A DNA stretch of 64,000 nt from Umezawaea sp042738955 (GCF_042738955.1 NZ_JBHYHC010000050.1:1-64000); one strand, 5' to 3'; counted from the stretch's first letter, positions 1-8,491 are shown. Translations and numbers: made by a program. Notes: a model not told the origin generated them from the sequence alone.

Positions 1-163
1 GCGACAGGTCGTCAGCGTCGATGACGTCGTTCAACTGGTGGCCGACGGCCGGTGAAACAGCGTCTCCGTCGACAGCGGCGTTCGCCGTGCCGCCCAAGCC
101 GAGCATCATGGTCGCGCCACCCAGAGCGATTGCGGTGCCTGCGAGGGTCTTCTTGAGGTTCAT
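1..163 (-). CDS. Small secreted protein, 3' end cut by window edge
   Basis: The reverse strand reads from an ATG at 163 as MNLKKTLAGTAIALGGATMM followed by a small-residue stretch ending in TANA. This is a typical Sec signal peptide with a likely cut after Ala-Asn-Ala. The visible mature part (VDGDAVSPAVGHQLNDVIDADDLS) continues out of the window. It resembles in style the other short secreted proteins at 2.5, 4.4 and 5.3 kb, but shares no clear sequence with them. No strong ribosome site precedes the ATG. Function unknown; the secretion call is the only supported part. Confidence 0.6.
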   Translation of the reverse strand, partial: MNLKKTLAGTAIALGGATMMLGLGGTANAAVDGDAVSPAVGHQLNDVIDADDLS

Positions 164-673
164 GGGCGCGAAAGTGTCGTAACCAGTGCCTCCAACGCAA
201 GGAGCCTAATTCCTTCGGATGACTTCAGTCACCCATGAGGGTCGAATTTGACCGCATAGCAACGCCGATCGAGCCCTCGCCGCACCGATGACGACGACTC
301 CCCGGAAACCCTTCCCGCTGAACACGATCCACCGCCACCGGTCCGCGGGATCGACACTCCGGTGATGTGCTGAAGGCCGTCGCGTGGTCGATCACTCAAC
401 CGTGTACTACAGCGCCCTGGGCGGCCCAAAACCACCAGTCCCGCCCAGCACGCCGGTAGCTTGGGCTCGCGGCCGCGGACCGTTCGTCCCGGAGTGGTCC
501 GCTGCGGGACCATCACGAACCGCTGTCCGCACTGTGGCGGAATCCCCTGCCACGCCAGGGGGAATTCACTTCCGACCACCGGTCGGCTGCTTGTCCCGCA
601 CAACTGGTGGACCCGCCCGGACCGCGGTTTCGGAGCAGGCTCCCCACCGCTGGTCTACTCACGTGGAGCGAAC
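164..673. other. Gene-free stretch between divergent secreted-protein genes
   Basis: About 510 bp with no reading frame of convincing coding character on either strand. It must hold the promoters for the small secreted protein on the left (minus strand) and for the DUF3152 protein on the right (plus strand). I see no strong inverted repeat or recognisable operator. Confidence 0.5.
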
Positions 674-1531
674 GTGGCATCTCGCAAACCAGGTCTGCCC
701 TCAGTGCTGTACACGGCGAGCCTGTGCACCGTTGCCCTCGTCGCGTTCTCCACCATGGGACTCGCGGGTCAGCAGTCGGGCCTACCCCCGCGGATCGGTG
801 CGACGAACAAGCTGATCACCGTGCGCTCGGTGCCATCGACGCCGGACCAGCCCCCGTTGGGCCCCGGTGGACGGCCTGCCGCCATGAGCACCGGTTCGAG
901 CGCACACCTGCCCGACGGGCCCGCGTTTCCCGTGCTGGGCCACGGCAGTTGGCACGGGGTTCCGGGAGCCGCCAAGTCCACGGGCAGCGACCTCGTGACG
1001 ACCTACTCCATCGAGGTCGAGGACGGCGTGCACCTGGCCGACGGTGACGCGCGGTTCGGCGACTTCGTGGAGAACGTGCTGGAAGACCCCCGAAGTTGGG
1101 GTGGCGGCGGCGAAGTGACCCTGCGGCGGGTGGAGCACAACGCTCCCGACCTGCGGATCAGACTCGCGTCCCAGACGACTGCCCGCCGGTTGTGCGGGTT
1201 CGAACTGCCCTTCGACACCTCGTGCCGCGTCGACGACCAGGTGTACGTCAGCGCCGCACGGTGGATCCGCGGCGCCAAGTCGTTCGGCCGGAACCTGGAC
1301 GAGTACCGGCAGTACGTGGTGAACCACGAGGTCGGACATTTCCTGGGCCACGGCCACGCGCTGTGCTCCGAGGCGGGCGGGCCCGCACCGGTGATGATGC
1401 AGCAGACGTTCAGCACCCACAACGACGAGCTGGCTCACATCACCGCCGCCGCCCCTCAACAGGTGGCAGTTCCCGCGGACGGCAAGGTTTGCACGCCCAA
1501 CTCGTGGCCGTATCCGCGCGCCGGACGCTGA
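674..1531 (+). CDS. DUF3152-type secreted or membrane-anchored zinc-peptidase-like protein
   Basis: A 285-residue protein. Start chosen at GTG 674 because GGAG lies 5 nt upstream; the frame is open much further upstream but without coding character. An N-terminal hydrophobic segment (about residues 11-32) suggests a signal peptide or anchor, followed by a Pro/Gly-rich linker. The conserved domain carries DPRSWGG, the SCRVDDQVYV region and, at 218-228, HEVGHFLGHGH, a metzincin-like HExxHxxGxxH zinc motif, then VMMQQT. This combination is the signature of the actinobacterial DUF3152 family. Catalysis is not demonstrated for the family as far as I know, so peptidase activity is inferred from the motif. 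It sits among cell-surface genes. Confidence 0.82.
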   Translation: MASRKPGLPSVLYTASLCTVALVAFSTMGLAGQQSGLPPRIGATNKLITVRSVPSTPDQPPLGPGGRPAAMSTGSSAHLPDGPAFPVLGHGSWHGVPGAAKSTGSDLVTTYSIEVEDGVHLADGDARFGDFVENVLEDPRSWGGGGEVTLRRVEHNAPDLRIRLASQTTARRLCGFELPFDTSCRVDDQVYVSAARWIRGAKSFGRNLDEYRQYVVNHEVGHFLGHGHALCSEAGGPAPVMMQQTFSTHNDELAHITAAAPQQVAVPADGKVCTPNSWPYPRAGR

Positions 1532-1558
1532 TTCCACACCAGTCCCGTCGACGTTCCT

Positions 1559-2035
1559 TCACACGGGAGACACGGGGCCCTCGACCTCGAGCACGGAACC
1601 GCAGGGGGCCGGCCTGGATGGCGGTTCAGCGTCGTCGTCGACGGCCAAGGGAGGAGCAGCAGGCGGGATCGCCTCGGCCAGCGGAAGGCGCGACGTGCAG
1701 GAGGGCCACGCGTCGAACTCAGGGGACCCGAGAACCCTTTCAGCGATGCGGACCTGATCCTCGCGAGAAGAGAGGTGCGGAGAACCGGCACCGTCGAAGG
1801 CACTCCACGTACCGGCCGAGAACTGCAAACCTTCGTGGAACCCGTAGCCCGTGTCGGCCGTCCAGAGTTCTTCGCCTTCGCACCGCCCTGGAGCATCCCA
1901 GTCCCCGGAGGCCCCAGGCCGAGCACTGGCCGTTCCTCCGAGCAGTAACAAGGTCGCGACACCGGCGGCGGCCACCGCGACAAAGCGAAGAACTCGCCAC
2001 AACGTCCTGAAATCACTGGCAGCGCCGAAACCCAT
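1559..2035 (-). CDS. Resuscitation-promoting-factor-like transglycosylase domain protein
   Basis: A 158-residue protein. ATG at 2035 chosen because GGAG lies 5 nt before it. Residues about 13-39 form a signal peptide ending TASA. The region from W46 contains WDAPGRCEGEELW (C52, E53), then GYGFHEGLQFSAGTWSAF and an ASxxDQVRIAERVL-like stretch with a second Cys in WPSC. This matches the Rpf/transglycosylase-like fold, where the Glu after the first Cys is the catalytic acid and the two Cys form a disulfide. Rpf enzymes cleave peptidoglycan and help spores or dormant cells resume growth. The C-terminal 50 residues are Pro-rich and probably disordered. Convergent with the DUF3152 gene, 27 bp between stops. 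Confidence 0.85.
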   Translation of the reverse strand: MGFGAASDFRTLWRVLRFVAVAAAGVATLLLLGGTASARPGASGDWDAPGRCEGEELWTADTGYGFHEGLQFSAGTWSAFDGAGSPHLSSREDQVRIAERVLGSPEFDAWPSCTSRLPLAEAIPPAAPPLAVDDDAEPPSRPAPCGSVLEVEGPVSPV

Positions 2036-2418
2036 GCCCGCTCCATCCGTCGCACGTCCGACCAGGGGTGTTGCGCCGTCCCCTGTTCGCCCTCGTCCAG
2101 TGGCTGTTTCGGGTTGACGAAGTCGGACGGATGCCAGCCGGACGAGGGGTGACTGCTCGGCCATCCGCTTCCACGCGCCGTCGATGCCGAATGACGACAA
2201 ATCGAACCGTAGGGAAGCGCTACCGGCTTGGCGAGCCGATCATGGTGGTCTCCAATACCAGCACGTGCTCGCCAGATTCACTTCTGCTCTCATGTGCGCA
2301 GGTCAGGCCCAGTGAGCCGCACTCAGGACAGGGCGTGCTCGCTCACCCGAGTCACTCGGATGGCTGCATTTCAGACATTTTAGACTTCCGCCGGGTTTGA
2401 GCCTGCCCTACAGCACAA
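2036..2418. other. Intergenic stretch upstream of the Rpf-like gene
   Basis: No supportable gene. It contains the promoter region for the minus-strand Rpf-like gene and ends at the terminator of the next minus-strand gene. No repeat or operator stands out. Confidence 0.4.
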
Positions 2419-2462
2419 AATGGTGATGGCGCGGACCCCGCAGGGCCCGCGCCACCACCATT
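2419..2462 (-). terminator. Terminator hairpin of the small secreted protein gene at 2.5 kb
   Basis: A 16-bp stem (aatggtgatggcgcgg against ccgcgccaccaccatt) with one G-T position and a 12-nt loop, beginning about 45 bp past the stop codon. Strong for an actinomycete factor-independent terminator although it lacks a long T run. Confidence 0.75.
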
Positions 2463-2506
2463 AGAAAGTGAACCACCGTTGCCGAAAGGCGACCGGGCGA
2501 CTCAGG

Positions 2507-2905
2507 TCAGTTGCTCTGCCCGATGCCACCGTCGACGATGCCACCGGCGCCGCAGATGTCGGGGGAGACGCTCTCGGCACCGTTCGCGCCCGGCGACAGG
2601 ACCGGCACGTCGAGGCCGTTCGCGACGTCCTCGACCGGGACCTGCACACCCAGCACGTTGATGTTGTTGTCGCACGCGGCGGCGACGACGTTGGTGTTGT
2701 GCAGCACGTCGGTGTTGTTCAGGTTGACCAGGCCGACCTGCGCCAGGTCGCTGGAGTCGATGCTGCCGGTGTTGCCAACGCCACCGTGACCGTGGGGCGT
2801 CGGCAGCTCCTCGTGCGGAGCACCGGTCGTCGCGGAAGCCATACCGCCCAGCATGACCATGCCAGCAGCAGTCGCGGCCACAACGGCACCAAGCTTCTTG
2901 ATCAC
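2507..2905 (-). CDS. Small secreted surface protein, paralogue A
   Basis: A 132-residue secreted protein of unknown function. I prefer the GTG start at 2905 because AAAGGA lies 7 nt upstream; an ATG 8 codons earlier has no such site. The signal peptide (IKKLGAVVAATAAGMVMLGG, ending ASA) is followed by a His/Pro-rich stretch, then the conserved block VGLVNLNNTDVLHNTNVV, DNNINVLGVQVPVEDVANGL, VPVLSPG and a C-terminal Cys-containing GGIVDGGIGQSN. Paralogue B at 4355-4711 shares nearly all of this. The valine/asparagine-rich pattern with NINVLGVQVPV recalls actinomycete rodlin or chaplin-type aerial-surface proteins, but I cannot place it in either family. Two Cys (in AACDNN and DICGAG) are conserved in B and may form a disulfide. 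Confidence 0.8.
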   Translation of the reverse strand: MIKKLGAVVAATAAGMVMLGGMASATTGAPHEELPTPHGHGGVGNTGSIDSSDLAQVGLVNLNNTDVLHNTNVVAAACDNNINVLGVQVPVEDVANGLDVPVLSPGANGAESVSPDICGAGGIVDGGIGQSN

Positions 2906-3243
2906 TTGAAAATCCTTTGGTAGTTCCAAAACGTGTACACATCCGGCGTCGGACAGTTCCGCATTAAATGCACGGGGCTAGGCAACGCATCGATGCATTC
3001 GCGGAATCGACCGCCAGGCGAACGTACAGCGCCCCAGGGGAGAGTTCCAGCTGGATACCCGATCGTGTGCTACCTATTCGGGTGATGTTTCGCGGACCCC
3101 TCAGAAGGCCGCGGAGCCAACGGACCAGGGCAGCGCGACGCGCCAAGCGTGGGAAAGAACAGTGCTGAAAAAGGAAACGCCCACAAGAAGTGCCAACGGT
3201 TGAGGTTTGGCACATTTGCGGGCGACGAACCGGCACCACCGGC

Positions 3244-3282
3244 CGGGGCGGGTCGGTGGCGACGTCCCACCGACCCACCCCG
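3244..3282 (-). terminator. Terminator hairpin of the sortase-substrate gene
   Basis: A 16-bp stem with one mismatch (cggggcgggtcggtgg against ccaccgacccaccccg) around an 8-nt loop, 10 bp past the stop at 3292. Confidence 0.75.
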
Positions 3283-3291
3283 TGAACGCGA

Positions 3292-4041
3292 TTAGGCGCG
3301 ACGCCTACGGCTGGTCAACGCCACGAGAGCGATGCCGCCGGTCAGGAGCAGAGCGGACAGCCCCATGAGCCATCCCTTGATCCCGGTGTACGCCAGGCTC
3401 TCGGATTGCGCACTGGTGGCGACGACCGCGTTGCCCTGTCCACGGCCTGCCCCTCCGCCCGGCCCGAAGCCTTCCCGGACCGCGGTGGGCGTGGTGGTGA
3501 CAAGGGTGGAGCTCGAACTCGTGGTGATCGGTGAGGTGGTCGTCGAACTGGACGTCGTGCCAGTCGACGAGCTCGAGGTCGTGGACTCGGTCGGGATGGT
3601 CGTCGTCCCTGTTGTGGTCGTCGCCCCGGTCGACGTGGTCGTCACCCCCGTCGACGTGGTCGACGTCGTGGTGGTGGTCGTGGTGGTCGACTCGGTCGGA
3701 GTGCTCGAGGTCGTCGACTCGGTCGGAGTGCTCCAGGTCGTCGACTCCGTGGGCGTGGTCGTCTCGGGACAGTCCTCCTCGGGAGGAACGGTCTCGGTCT
3801 CGCACTCGTACCAGCAGGTCGGCTCGGTCGTCGGGTGGTGGGGCAATCCCGGAGGGGTCCAGCCACCATGACCACAGTCGTCGAACGGCCAACCGGGGAA
3901 CTGGTTCTCACATTCGGGGATTCCCCGTTCGACGGCCGCACTTCCCGGTCCGTCATGAGCAGGCTCAGCTGAACTCGTGGCAGTACCTACCACGACAAGC
4001 GCAGTTGCGATACCGGCGACCCTGAGGGACTTCAGGAGCAT
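3292..4041 (-). CDS. LAxTG sortase-anchored, Thr/Ser-rich cell wall protein
   Basis: About 249 residues from the third in-frame ATG (4041), chosen because it gives a compact signal peptide (MLLKSLRVAGIATALVVVGT, then ATSSA); ATGs at 4062 and 4092 are possible and none has a clear ribosome site. After a Cys-containing globular N-terminal part (about residues 25-100, five Cys) comes a roughly 100-residue spacer made of Thr, Ser and repeated PTESTT units. The C-terminus is a full sorting signal: LAYTG at 216-220, a hydrophobic segment and the tail SRRRRA. LAxTG is the class E sortase motif in actinomycetes, so the protein is probably covalently attached to the wall. Ligand or partner unknown. 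No sortase gene lies in this window. Confidence 0.85.
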   Translation of the reverse strand: MLLKSLRVAGIATALVVVGTATSSAEPAHDGPGSAAVERGIPECENQFPGWPFDDCGHGGWTPPGLPHHPTTEPTCWYECETETVPPEEDCPETTTPTESTTWSTPTESTTSSTPTESTTTTTTTTSTTSTGVTTTSTGATTTTGTTTIPTESTTSSSSTGTTSSSTTTSPITTSSSSTLVTTTPTAVREGFGPGGGAGRGQGNAVVATSAQSESLAYTGIKGWLMGLSALLLTGGIALVALTSRRRRA

Positions 4042-4255
4042 GCCGGGCTTTTCTGTGGACATCCGGCAATGATCAAGGTCGAAGTATGCCATCGCAGCGA
4101 TTAACGCACATCAACACCGCATCGGGTGCCGAAGTTAGCACTCCTGGGTGAATCCGCTGACGAGATCACCGAAGAGACATTCCGCGAAAATGATTCGAAA
4201 TAGTTTTCACGTGAGAAAAATGCACATTGCCCAAGAGAAAGCGGGAACAAAAAGA

Positions 4256-4297
4256 AGCGGTGGTGCGAGACCCTCGAAAGAGTCCCGCACCACCGCT
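4256..4297 (-). terminator. Terminator hairpin of the small secreted protein gene at 4.4 kb
   Basis: Stem agcggtggtgcgagac against gtcccgcaccaccgct (16 bp, one mismatch) about 60 bp after the stop codon. Similar in form and position to the hairpin after paralogue A. Confidence 0.75.
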
Positions 4298-4354
4298 TCA
4301 GGATCACACTGCCTGATCAAGCCGCACGAATGACGGCCAGTTCAGTCGTTCAGG

Positions 4355-4711
4355 TCAGTTGTTCTGACCGGTGCCACCGTCGATGATGCCGCCCGCGGCG
4401 CACACGTCGGGGGACGCGCTCTCGGAGCTGCTCTCACCGGGCGAGAGGACCGGCACGTTGAGACCGTTCGCGACGTCCTCGACCGGCACCTGCACGCCGA
4501 GCACGTTGATGTTGTTGTCGCACACACCCAGAACGGCGTTGACGTTGTGCAGCACGTCGGTGTTGTTCAGGTTGAGCAGACCAACCTGGTCGAACCCGCT
4601 GTGGTCCACGCTGTCCACGTTGCCGACGACCGGGGCGGCCGAAGCCATGCCACCGAGCATCACCATGCCTGCCGCGGTGGCAGCTGCCACAGCACCCAAC
4701 TTCTTCAACAC
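4355..4711 (-). CDS. Small secreted surface protein, paralogue B
   Basis: A 118-residue secreted protein, paralogue of the product at 2507-2905. GTG start at 4711 fixed by GAGGAG 6 nt upstream. Signal peptide LKKLGAVAAATAAGMVMLGG, cut after ASA. The mature protein has the same core: VGLLNLNNTDVLHNVNAV, a Cys in GVCDNN, NINVLGVQVPVEDVANGL, VPVLSPG, a second Cys in DVCAAG and a closing GGIIDGGTGQNN. It lacks the His-rich insert of paralogue A. The core block is about 80 percent identical between the two, so this is a recent tandem-type duplication with the sortase substrate between the copies. Probable cell-surface or spore-coat role by context only. Confidence 0.8.
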   Translation of the reverse strand: MLKKLGAVAAATAAGMVMLGGMASAAPVVGNVDSVDHSGFDQVGLLNLNNTDVLHNVNAVLGVCDNNINVLGVQVPVEDVANGLNVPVLSPGESSSESASPDVCAAGGIIDGGTGQNN

Positions 4712-5175
4712 AGAAAACTCCTCGATTGCATTTGTGGTTCGCTTTGCACGGCAATCGATATACGGGATCTGATCCCTATCTCCAAGGACATCCACCGCAT
4801 TGAGGCGAACCTGACTGCCGTGGAACGAACATACATGCGGCGTTAGCCTAAATCCACTCGACAACACTATCGTGTGACAGATATCCGCACAGTAATGATC
4901 GCATCACCTGGTCGAGTGAGAAAATACCGATCCGTGGAGAGCCCCACGACGTTTAGGCACGTCACTCCACCGGCGAACTGCCCGGATGAACACGCGTCGC
5001 CCAAAAGTGCAGGCGCCGCGAACCCAATCGAGAAACGGCACAGCGTTCGCCCCGCGCGCACGAGTCAGGCCGTACCACCTCACCCCGACGAAAGGAGCGC
5101 AACGCGCCGATGAACTCGAGAACCCATCGGGCGGTCGTGCCGGCGAAACCGGAGGCGGTGCCGGACACAGCAAGA
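4712..5175. other. Gene-free stretch upstream of paralogue B
   Basis: About 460 bp without a convincing gene. It carries the promoter side of paralogue B. The first 200 bp are less GC-rich than the surroundings. No repeat or operator recognised. Confidence 0.4.
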
Positions 5176-5210
5176 GGCGGTGGCCTCCGGGAGTTCCGGA
5201 AACCACCGCC
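5176..5210 (-). terminator. Terminator-like hairpin after the 5.3-kb secreted protein gene
   Basis: ggcggtggcctccgg pairs with ccggaaaccaccgcc (15 bp, two mismatches) across a 5-nt loop, about 100 bp downstream of the stop at 5314. Confidence 0.55.
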
Positions 5211-5313
5211 ACCTGACTCGGACGAGAGAGGAGAGGAACCAGCTACGCCGCAAGCGGGCCGCGGCGCTCCCCTACCGCCTCAATGCGAGCCCGGTCCTTC
5301 CGCAGGACGTCGA

Positions 5314-5673
5314 TCAGCCCTCGTAGCCCGAGGTCGCGCTGATGGCGGTCGAGGACACGCCCTGGGGCCCGGCGGTGTCCCTGCCCTTGTAGTAGACGAC
5401 GTCGCCGTTCTCGCCCGCGACCGCGAAGATCCACTCCGTGGTCGGGCCGTCGGGCCCGGTGGTCGAGTTGACCTCGGCGAAGGCGGCGCCACCGCCGAAG
5501 TGGCCGTGGTGACCGCCGTGGGCGACCGCGGAGGTGTGGCTGTCCGAGACGCCGTCAGGTCCGGCCGTGGCGTCGTGGCTGTGGAAAGCGTCGGCCATGG
5601 CCACCCCCGCCCCACCCATCGTCAGGGGAAGGGCGATGGCGCCTGCGACGATCACGCGACGAAGCGAAAGCAT
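5314..5673 (-). CDS. Small secreted protein with repeated TAGPDG/TGPDG motifs
   Basis: A 119-residue protein starting at ATG 5673, with GGAGA 8 nt upstream. Signal peptide LSLRRVIVAGAIALPLTMGG, cut near AMADA. The mature part is His-rich at first (FHSHDATAGPDGVSDSHT, HGGHHGHFGGG) and contains three related motifs: TAGPDGVSDSHTSA, TTGPDGPTTEW and TAGPQGVSSTAIS. The middle has a beta-strand-like stretch WIFAVAGENGDVVYYKGRD. The His cluster could bind metal, but that is speculation. I do not recognise the family. A 9-bp inverted repeat lies about 50 bp upstream of the start. Confidence 0.75.
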   Translation of the reverse strand: MLSLRRVIVAGAIALPLTMGGAGVAMADAFHSHDATAGPDGVSDSHTSAVAHGGHHGHFGGGAAFAEVNSTTGPDGPTTEWIFAVAGENGDVVYYKGRDTAGPQGVSSTAISATSGYEG

Positions 5674-6043
5674 AAAATCTGTCTCCTACCTGCTGCTGAT
5701 GTGCGAAAGGCCCCTTGGCGGGTCGACCGCTGTTCGACGGTCGACCACGCGCCGGGAACTCCTGCAATCTCCTGGCTTCGCCTGACCAGCGCACAGTGAA
5801 CTTGTCGTGATCGGCATCACACGTCGTCCACCCATTCTCGCCGAGTGATGCCACTCAAGCTCTTGACGTCGCCGTTCGCCTAATTACTTGCCCGAATACA
5901 AGCATTTCGCCGCGCTTCGGTTTCACCTGTTTGAATGACGCGCTTCAAGGTGGTTCCACAAGACGAGGCCGGGTTCGCCGGAACGACCGAACGGTCGGCG
6001 GCGGACACGGCTTCGTAGTTCCTTCGACCGGGCAACGGTCTGC
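5674..6043. other. Intergenic stretch between 5.3-kb secreted protein and flavodoxin-like genes
   Basis: About 370 bp with no supportable gene. It contains the inverted repeat at 5721-5746. The 100 bp past the stop of the flavodoxin-like gene show no clear terminator. Confidence 0.4.
5721..5746. promoter_or_regulatory. Inverted repeat in the leader/promoter of the 5.3-kb secreted protein gene
   Basis: ggtcgaccg and cggtcgacc flank an 8-nt spacer, perfect 9-bp arms, 48 bp upstream of the ATG at 5673. It could be an operator or a 5' leader hairpin. Confidence 0.4.
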
Positions 6044-6664
6044 TCAGGTGGCGGGGTACTGCTCCGCCTTGAGCAGCCGCGCGAGGTGGGCGGCGTTGGC
6101 AGCCAAGGTCTTCGTCGTCCCGGCGGTCGTCTTCGGCGTCTCGTCCAGGTCCTTGTAGTCCGTGCCCTGCATGGCCTCGCCGTTCCAGTACGTCACGCCA
6201 CCGGCCGGGATCGTGAAGCCGACGTCGTTCAAGCACTGGTACAGGTCCGCGCTGATCTTGTGCGCGCCGTCCTCGTTGCCCACCACCGCGACGACCCCGA
6301 CCTTGCCGTAGGTCAGCAGCCGCCCCTCGTCGTCCTTTTCGGACAGCTCCGCGTCCAACCGCTCCATCGCCCGCTGCGCCACACTGCTGGCCTGCCCCAT
6401 CCAGGTCGGCGTGGCGATCAGCAGCACGTCGGCGGCGAGCATCCGCTCCCGGATGGACGGCCACGCGTCCCCGTCTCCCATGTCCTTCCCCACGCCCGGC
6501 TTCACGTCGTGGTCGACCAGCCGGACGCTCTCCCCCGTCACCCCGTGCTCGGCCAGCGCGCCGAGCACCTGGTCGGCGATGAGCTGGCTGCTGGACTCCG
6601 CGGGCGAGGGGCTCAGGGTGCACACGAGCGCGAGCGCGCGCAGCGGTGGTGTCGATGTCGTCAT
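6044..6664 (-). CDS. Flavodoxin-fold NAD(P)H-dependent oxidoreductase
   Basis: A 206-residue cytoplasmic protein with start at ATG 6664 (MTTSTPPLRALALVCTLS); the frame stays open upstream without coding character. The order of motifs fits NADPH-dependent FMN reductase/flavodoxin-family proteins: a first beta strand followed by a Ser-rich phosphate loop (TLSPSPAESSS), the ADVLLIATPTWMGQASS segment that binds the isoalloxazine ring, then VGVVAVVGNEDGAHKI, typical of this actinobacterial subgroup. Substrate unknown; quinone or nitro reduction are options known for relatives. It diverges from the Nramp-like operon, leaving 148 bp for two promoters. Confidence 0.82.
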   Translation of the reverse strand: MTTSTPPLRALALVCTLSPSPAESSSQLIADQVLGALAEHGVTGESVRLVDHDVKPGVGKDMGDGDAWPSIRERMLAADVLLIATPTWMGQASSVAQRAMERLDAELSEKDDEGRLLTYGKVGVVAVVGNEDGAHKISADLYQCLNDVGFTIPAGGVTYWNGEAMQGTDYKDLDETPKTTAGTTKTLAANAAHLARLLKAEQYPAT

Positions 6665-6812
6665 GCACGCGAGATACCCGCGTCCGTCCCCACTCACACA
6701 AGGACGAGGTCTCCACCACCGTCTTCCGGACGAACCCGACATCCACGGCAGCGCACGTCGTTCTCCCCCGCGGGAAAGGTTTTCCGGCCGGGTGCGACGG
6801 GTAGCTGCGGTC

Positions 6813-7265
6813 ATGCGACATCGCCGGTGGTTGGGTTTCTGCGTGATCGGGGCGGTGCTGCTCGCCGTGGTGGTGCCGGGTCTACTACCCACCACCGGCG
6901 ACGACTACCGGGCCACGGCCGTCACCAGCGCCCGTGACGCGGCCTCGGCGGCGTTGACCGCGAGCACGGTCGGCTCCGCCTCGGTCGACGGCAACACCCT
7001 CTCCACCTACGCCTCCGCCGCCCTGCTCGACGCGCGGGACGGCGTCGCCACGGCCCTGGACGACCTGGTCGGCCTCGACGTGCCGGACCGGTCGGCGCAA
7101 GGCGTGCGCGACGAGGTGCTGCCACTGCTCGTGCGAGCGGCCACCCTGATCGGCGACGCCACCGAAGCCGCCGACCGCGACGACCACCAGGCGCTCAGCT
7201 CGACGGCGAAGGAACTCGGCGACGTCGGCGGGCAGCTGCGGGAGTTCGCGGGGGCCCACCGGTGA
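6813..7265 (+). CDS. Membrane-anchored small helical protein, first gene of the Nramp-like operon
   Basis: A 150-residue protein with one N-terminal hydrophobic segment (about residues 6-24, LGFCVIGAVLLAVVVPGLLP), probably an uncleaved anchor or signal peptide. The rest is Ala/Asp-rich and mostly helical, reading like a four-helix bundle (YRATAVTSARDAASAALTA, LLDARDGVATALDDLVGL, VRDEVLPLLVRAATLIGDA). I recognise no family. Its stop overlaps the next start (GTGA), so it is translationally coupled to the transporter and probably works with it outside the membrane. Confidence 0.7.
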   Translation: MRHRRWLGFCVIGAVLLAVVVPGLLPTTGDDYRATAVTSARDAASAALTASTVGSASVDGNTLSTYASAALLDARDGVATALDDLVGLDVPDRSAQGVRDEVLPLLVRAATLIGDATEAADRDDHQALSSTAKELGDVGGQLREFAGAHR

Positions 7266-8491
7266 AGAAGCTGCTCGGCATCACCCTGGGGATCCTGACC
7301 GCCATCGGCGGGTTCGTCGACATCGGCGACCTCGTCGCGAACTCCGAGACCGGCGCGCGGTTCGGGATGCGGCTGGCGTGGGTCGTGGTGGTCGGGGTCA
7401 TCGGCATCTGCGTGTACGCCGAGATGTGCGGCCGGGTCGCGGCGGTCAGCGGCAGGCCGGTGTTCGACCTGGTCCGCGAACGGCTCGGGCCGCGGGTGGC
7501 GTTGGCCAACCTCGGCGGCTCCTACCTGGTCACGCTGCTGACGCTCGCCGCCGAGATCGGCGGTGTCGCGCTGGCGATCCAGCTGGTGACCAGCGTGCAC
7601 CACCTGCTGTGGGTGCCGCTGGTGGCGTTCGTGCTGTGGATCGTGCTGTGGCGGGTCGAGTTCGACACCATGGAACGCGTGTTCGGCCTCATGGGGCTGG
7701 CGCTGGTGGTGTTCGTGGTCGCCCTGATCGCGCTGGACCCGCCGTGGGGCGACCTCGGCGCGCAGGCGTCGAGCTTCGGGCCGCCGGACGCGGAGAACTG
7801 GGGCACCTACGGGTTCTTCGCCGTGTCGCTGTTCGCCGCCGCGCTCACCCCCTACGAGGTGTTCTTCTTCTCCTCCGGCGGTGTCGAGGAGAAGTGGACG
7901 CGCAAGGACCTGGTCACCGAGCGGGTCAACGTGTTCGTCGGCTTCCCTTTGGGCGGCTTGCTTTCGCTGGCCGTCATGGGGTGCGCGGCGGTGGTGTTCG
8001 AGCCCATCGGCGTCCGGGTCGACGTGCTCAGCCAGACCGCGCTGCCGGTGGCGATGGCGTTGGGCAAGATCGGGCTCGCGGTGGTCGTGCTCGGGTTCTT
8101 CGCCGCCACGTTCGGCGCCGCGCTGGAGACCGGCCTGTCCGCCGGGTACACCGTGGCGCAGTACTTCGGCTGGCAGTGGGGCAAACGCGTCAAGCCACGG
8201 GAAGCCGCGCGGTTCCACACCGTGGTGCTGGTGAGCGTGTTGCTGGGCGTGGCACTGCTGCTCACCACGGCGGACCCGGTCGCGATCACCGAGTACTCGC
8301 TGGTGTTCAGCGCGGTGGCGCTGCCGTTGACCTACCTGCCGATCCTGGTGGTGGCCAACGACCGCGAGTACCTCGGCGACCAGGTCAACGGCCGGTTCGC
8401 GAACGTGCTCGGCGGGATCTACCTGGTGTTCATCCTCGTCGCGGCGGTCGCGGCGATCCCCCTGATGCTGCTGACGGGAATGGGCTCATGA
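7262..8491 (+). CDS. Nramp-family divalent-metal transporter with unusual metal-site motifs
   Basis: A 409-residue polytopic membrane protein with about 11 hydrophobic helices, the layout of Nramp (SLC11) proton-coupled metal importers. In TM1 the usual DPGN is replaced by DIGD (FVDIGDLVANSE), and in TM6 the MPH(N) signature reads TPYE (AALTPYEVFFFSS). The conserved acidic residue of TM1 is kept, but the Asn and the metal-binding Met are not. Nramp relatives with altered TM1/TM6 motifs are known to carry other ions, for example magnesium in plant-like NRMT or aluminium in Nrat, so manganese or iron cannot be assumed. Starts at GTG 7262, coupled by GTGA to the gene before and by ATGA to the gene after. 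Confidence 0.82.
   Translation: MKKLLGITLGILTAIGGFVDIGDLVANSETGARFGMRLAWVVVVGVIGICVYAEMCGRVAAVSGRPVFDLVRERLGPRVALANLGGSYLVTLLTLAAEIGGVALAIQLVTSVHHLLWVPLVAFVLWIVLWRVEFDTMERVFGLMGLALVVFVVALIALDPPWGDLGAQASSFGPPDAENWGTYGFFAVSLFAAALTPYEVFFFSSGGVEEKWTRKDLVTERVNVFVGFPLGGLLSLAVMGCAAVVFEPIGVRVDVLSQTALPVAMALGKIGLAVVVLGFFAATFGAALETGLSAGYTVAQYFGWQWGKRVKPREAARFHTVVLVSVLLGVALLLTTADPVAITEYSLVFSAVALPLTYLPILVVANDREYLGDQVNGRFANVLGGIYLVFILVAAVAAIPLMLLTGMGS

Noticed and set aside
229..603. A 124-codon minus-strand frame in the first intergenic region
   Set aside because: No ribosome site, Cys/Arg/Gly-rich composition and no similarity to a known family.
2036..2400. Plus-strand frame 2068-2400 as a gene
   Set aside because: No ribosome site or domain and composition like the antisense of neighbouring sequence.
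3332..4025. Long plus-strand frames rich in Val or Ser/Arg across the sortase-substrate gene
   Set aside because: They are the antisense reading of the Thr/Ser repeat codons; the minus strand has the signal peptide and the sorting signal.
5110..5799. A 229-codon plus-strand frame
   Set aside because: Antisense to the signal-peptide-bearing protein at 5314-5673 and it crosses a terminator hairpin.
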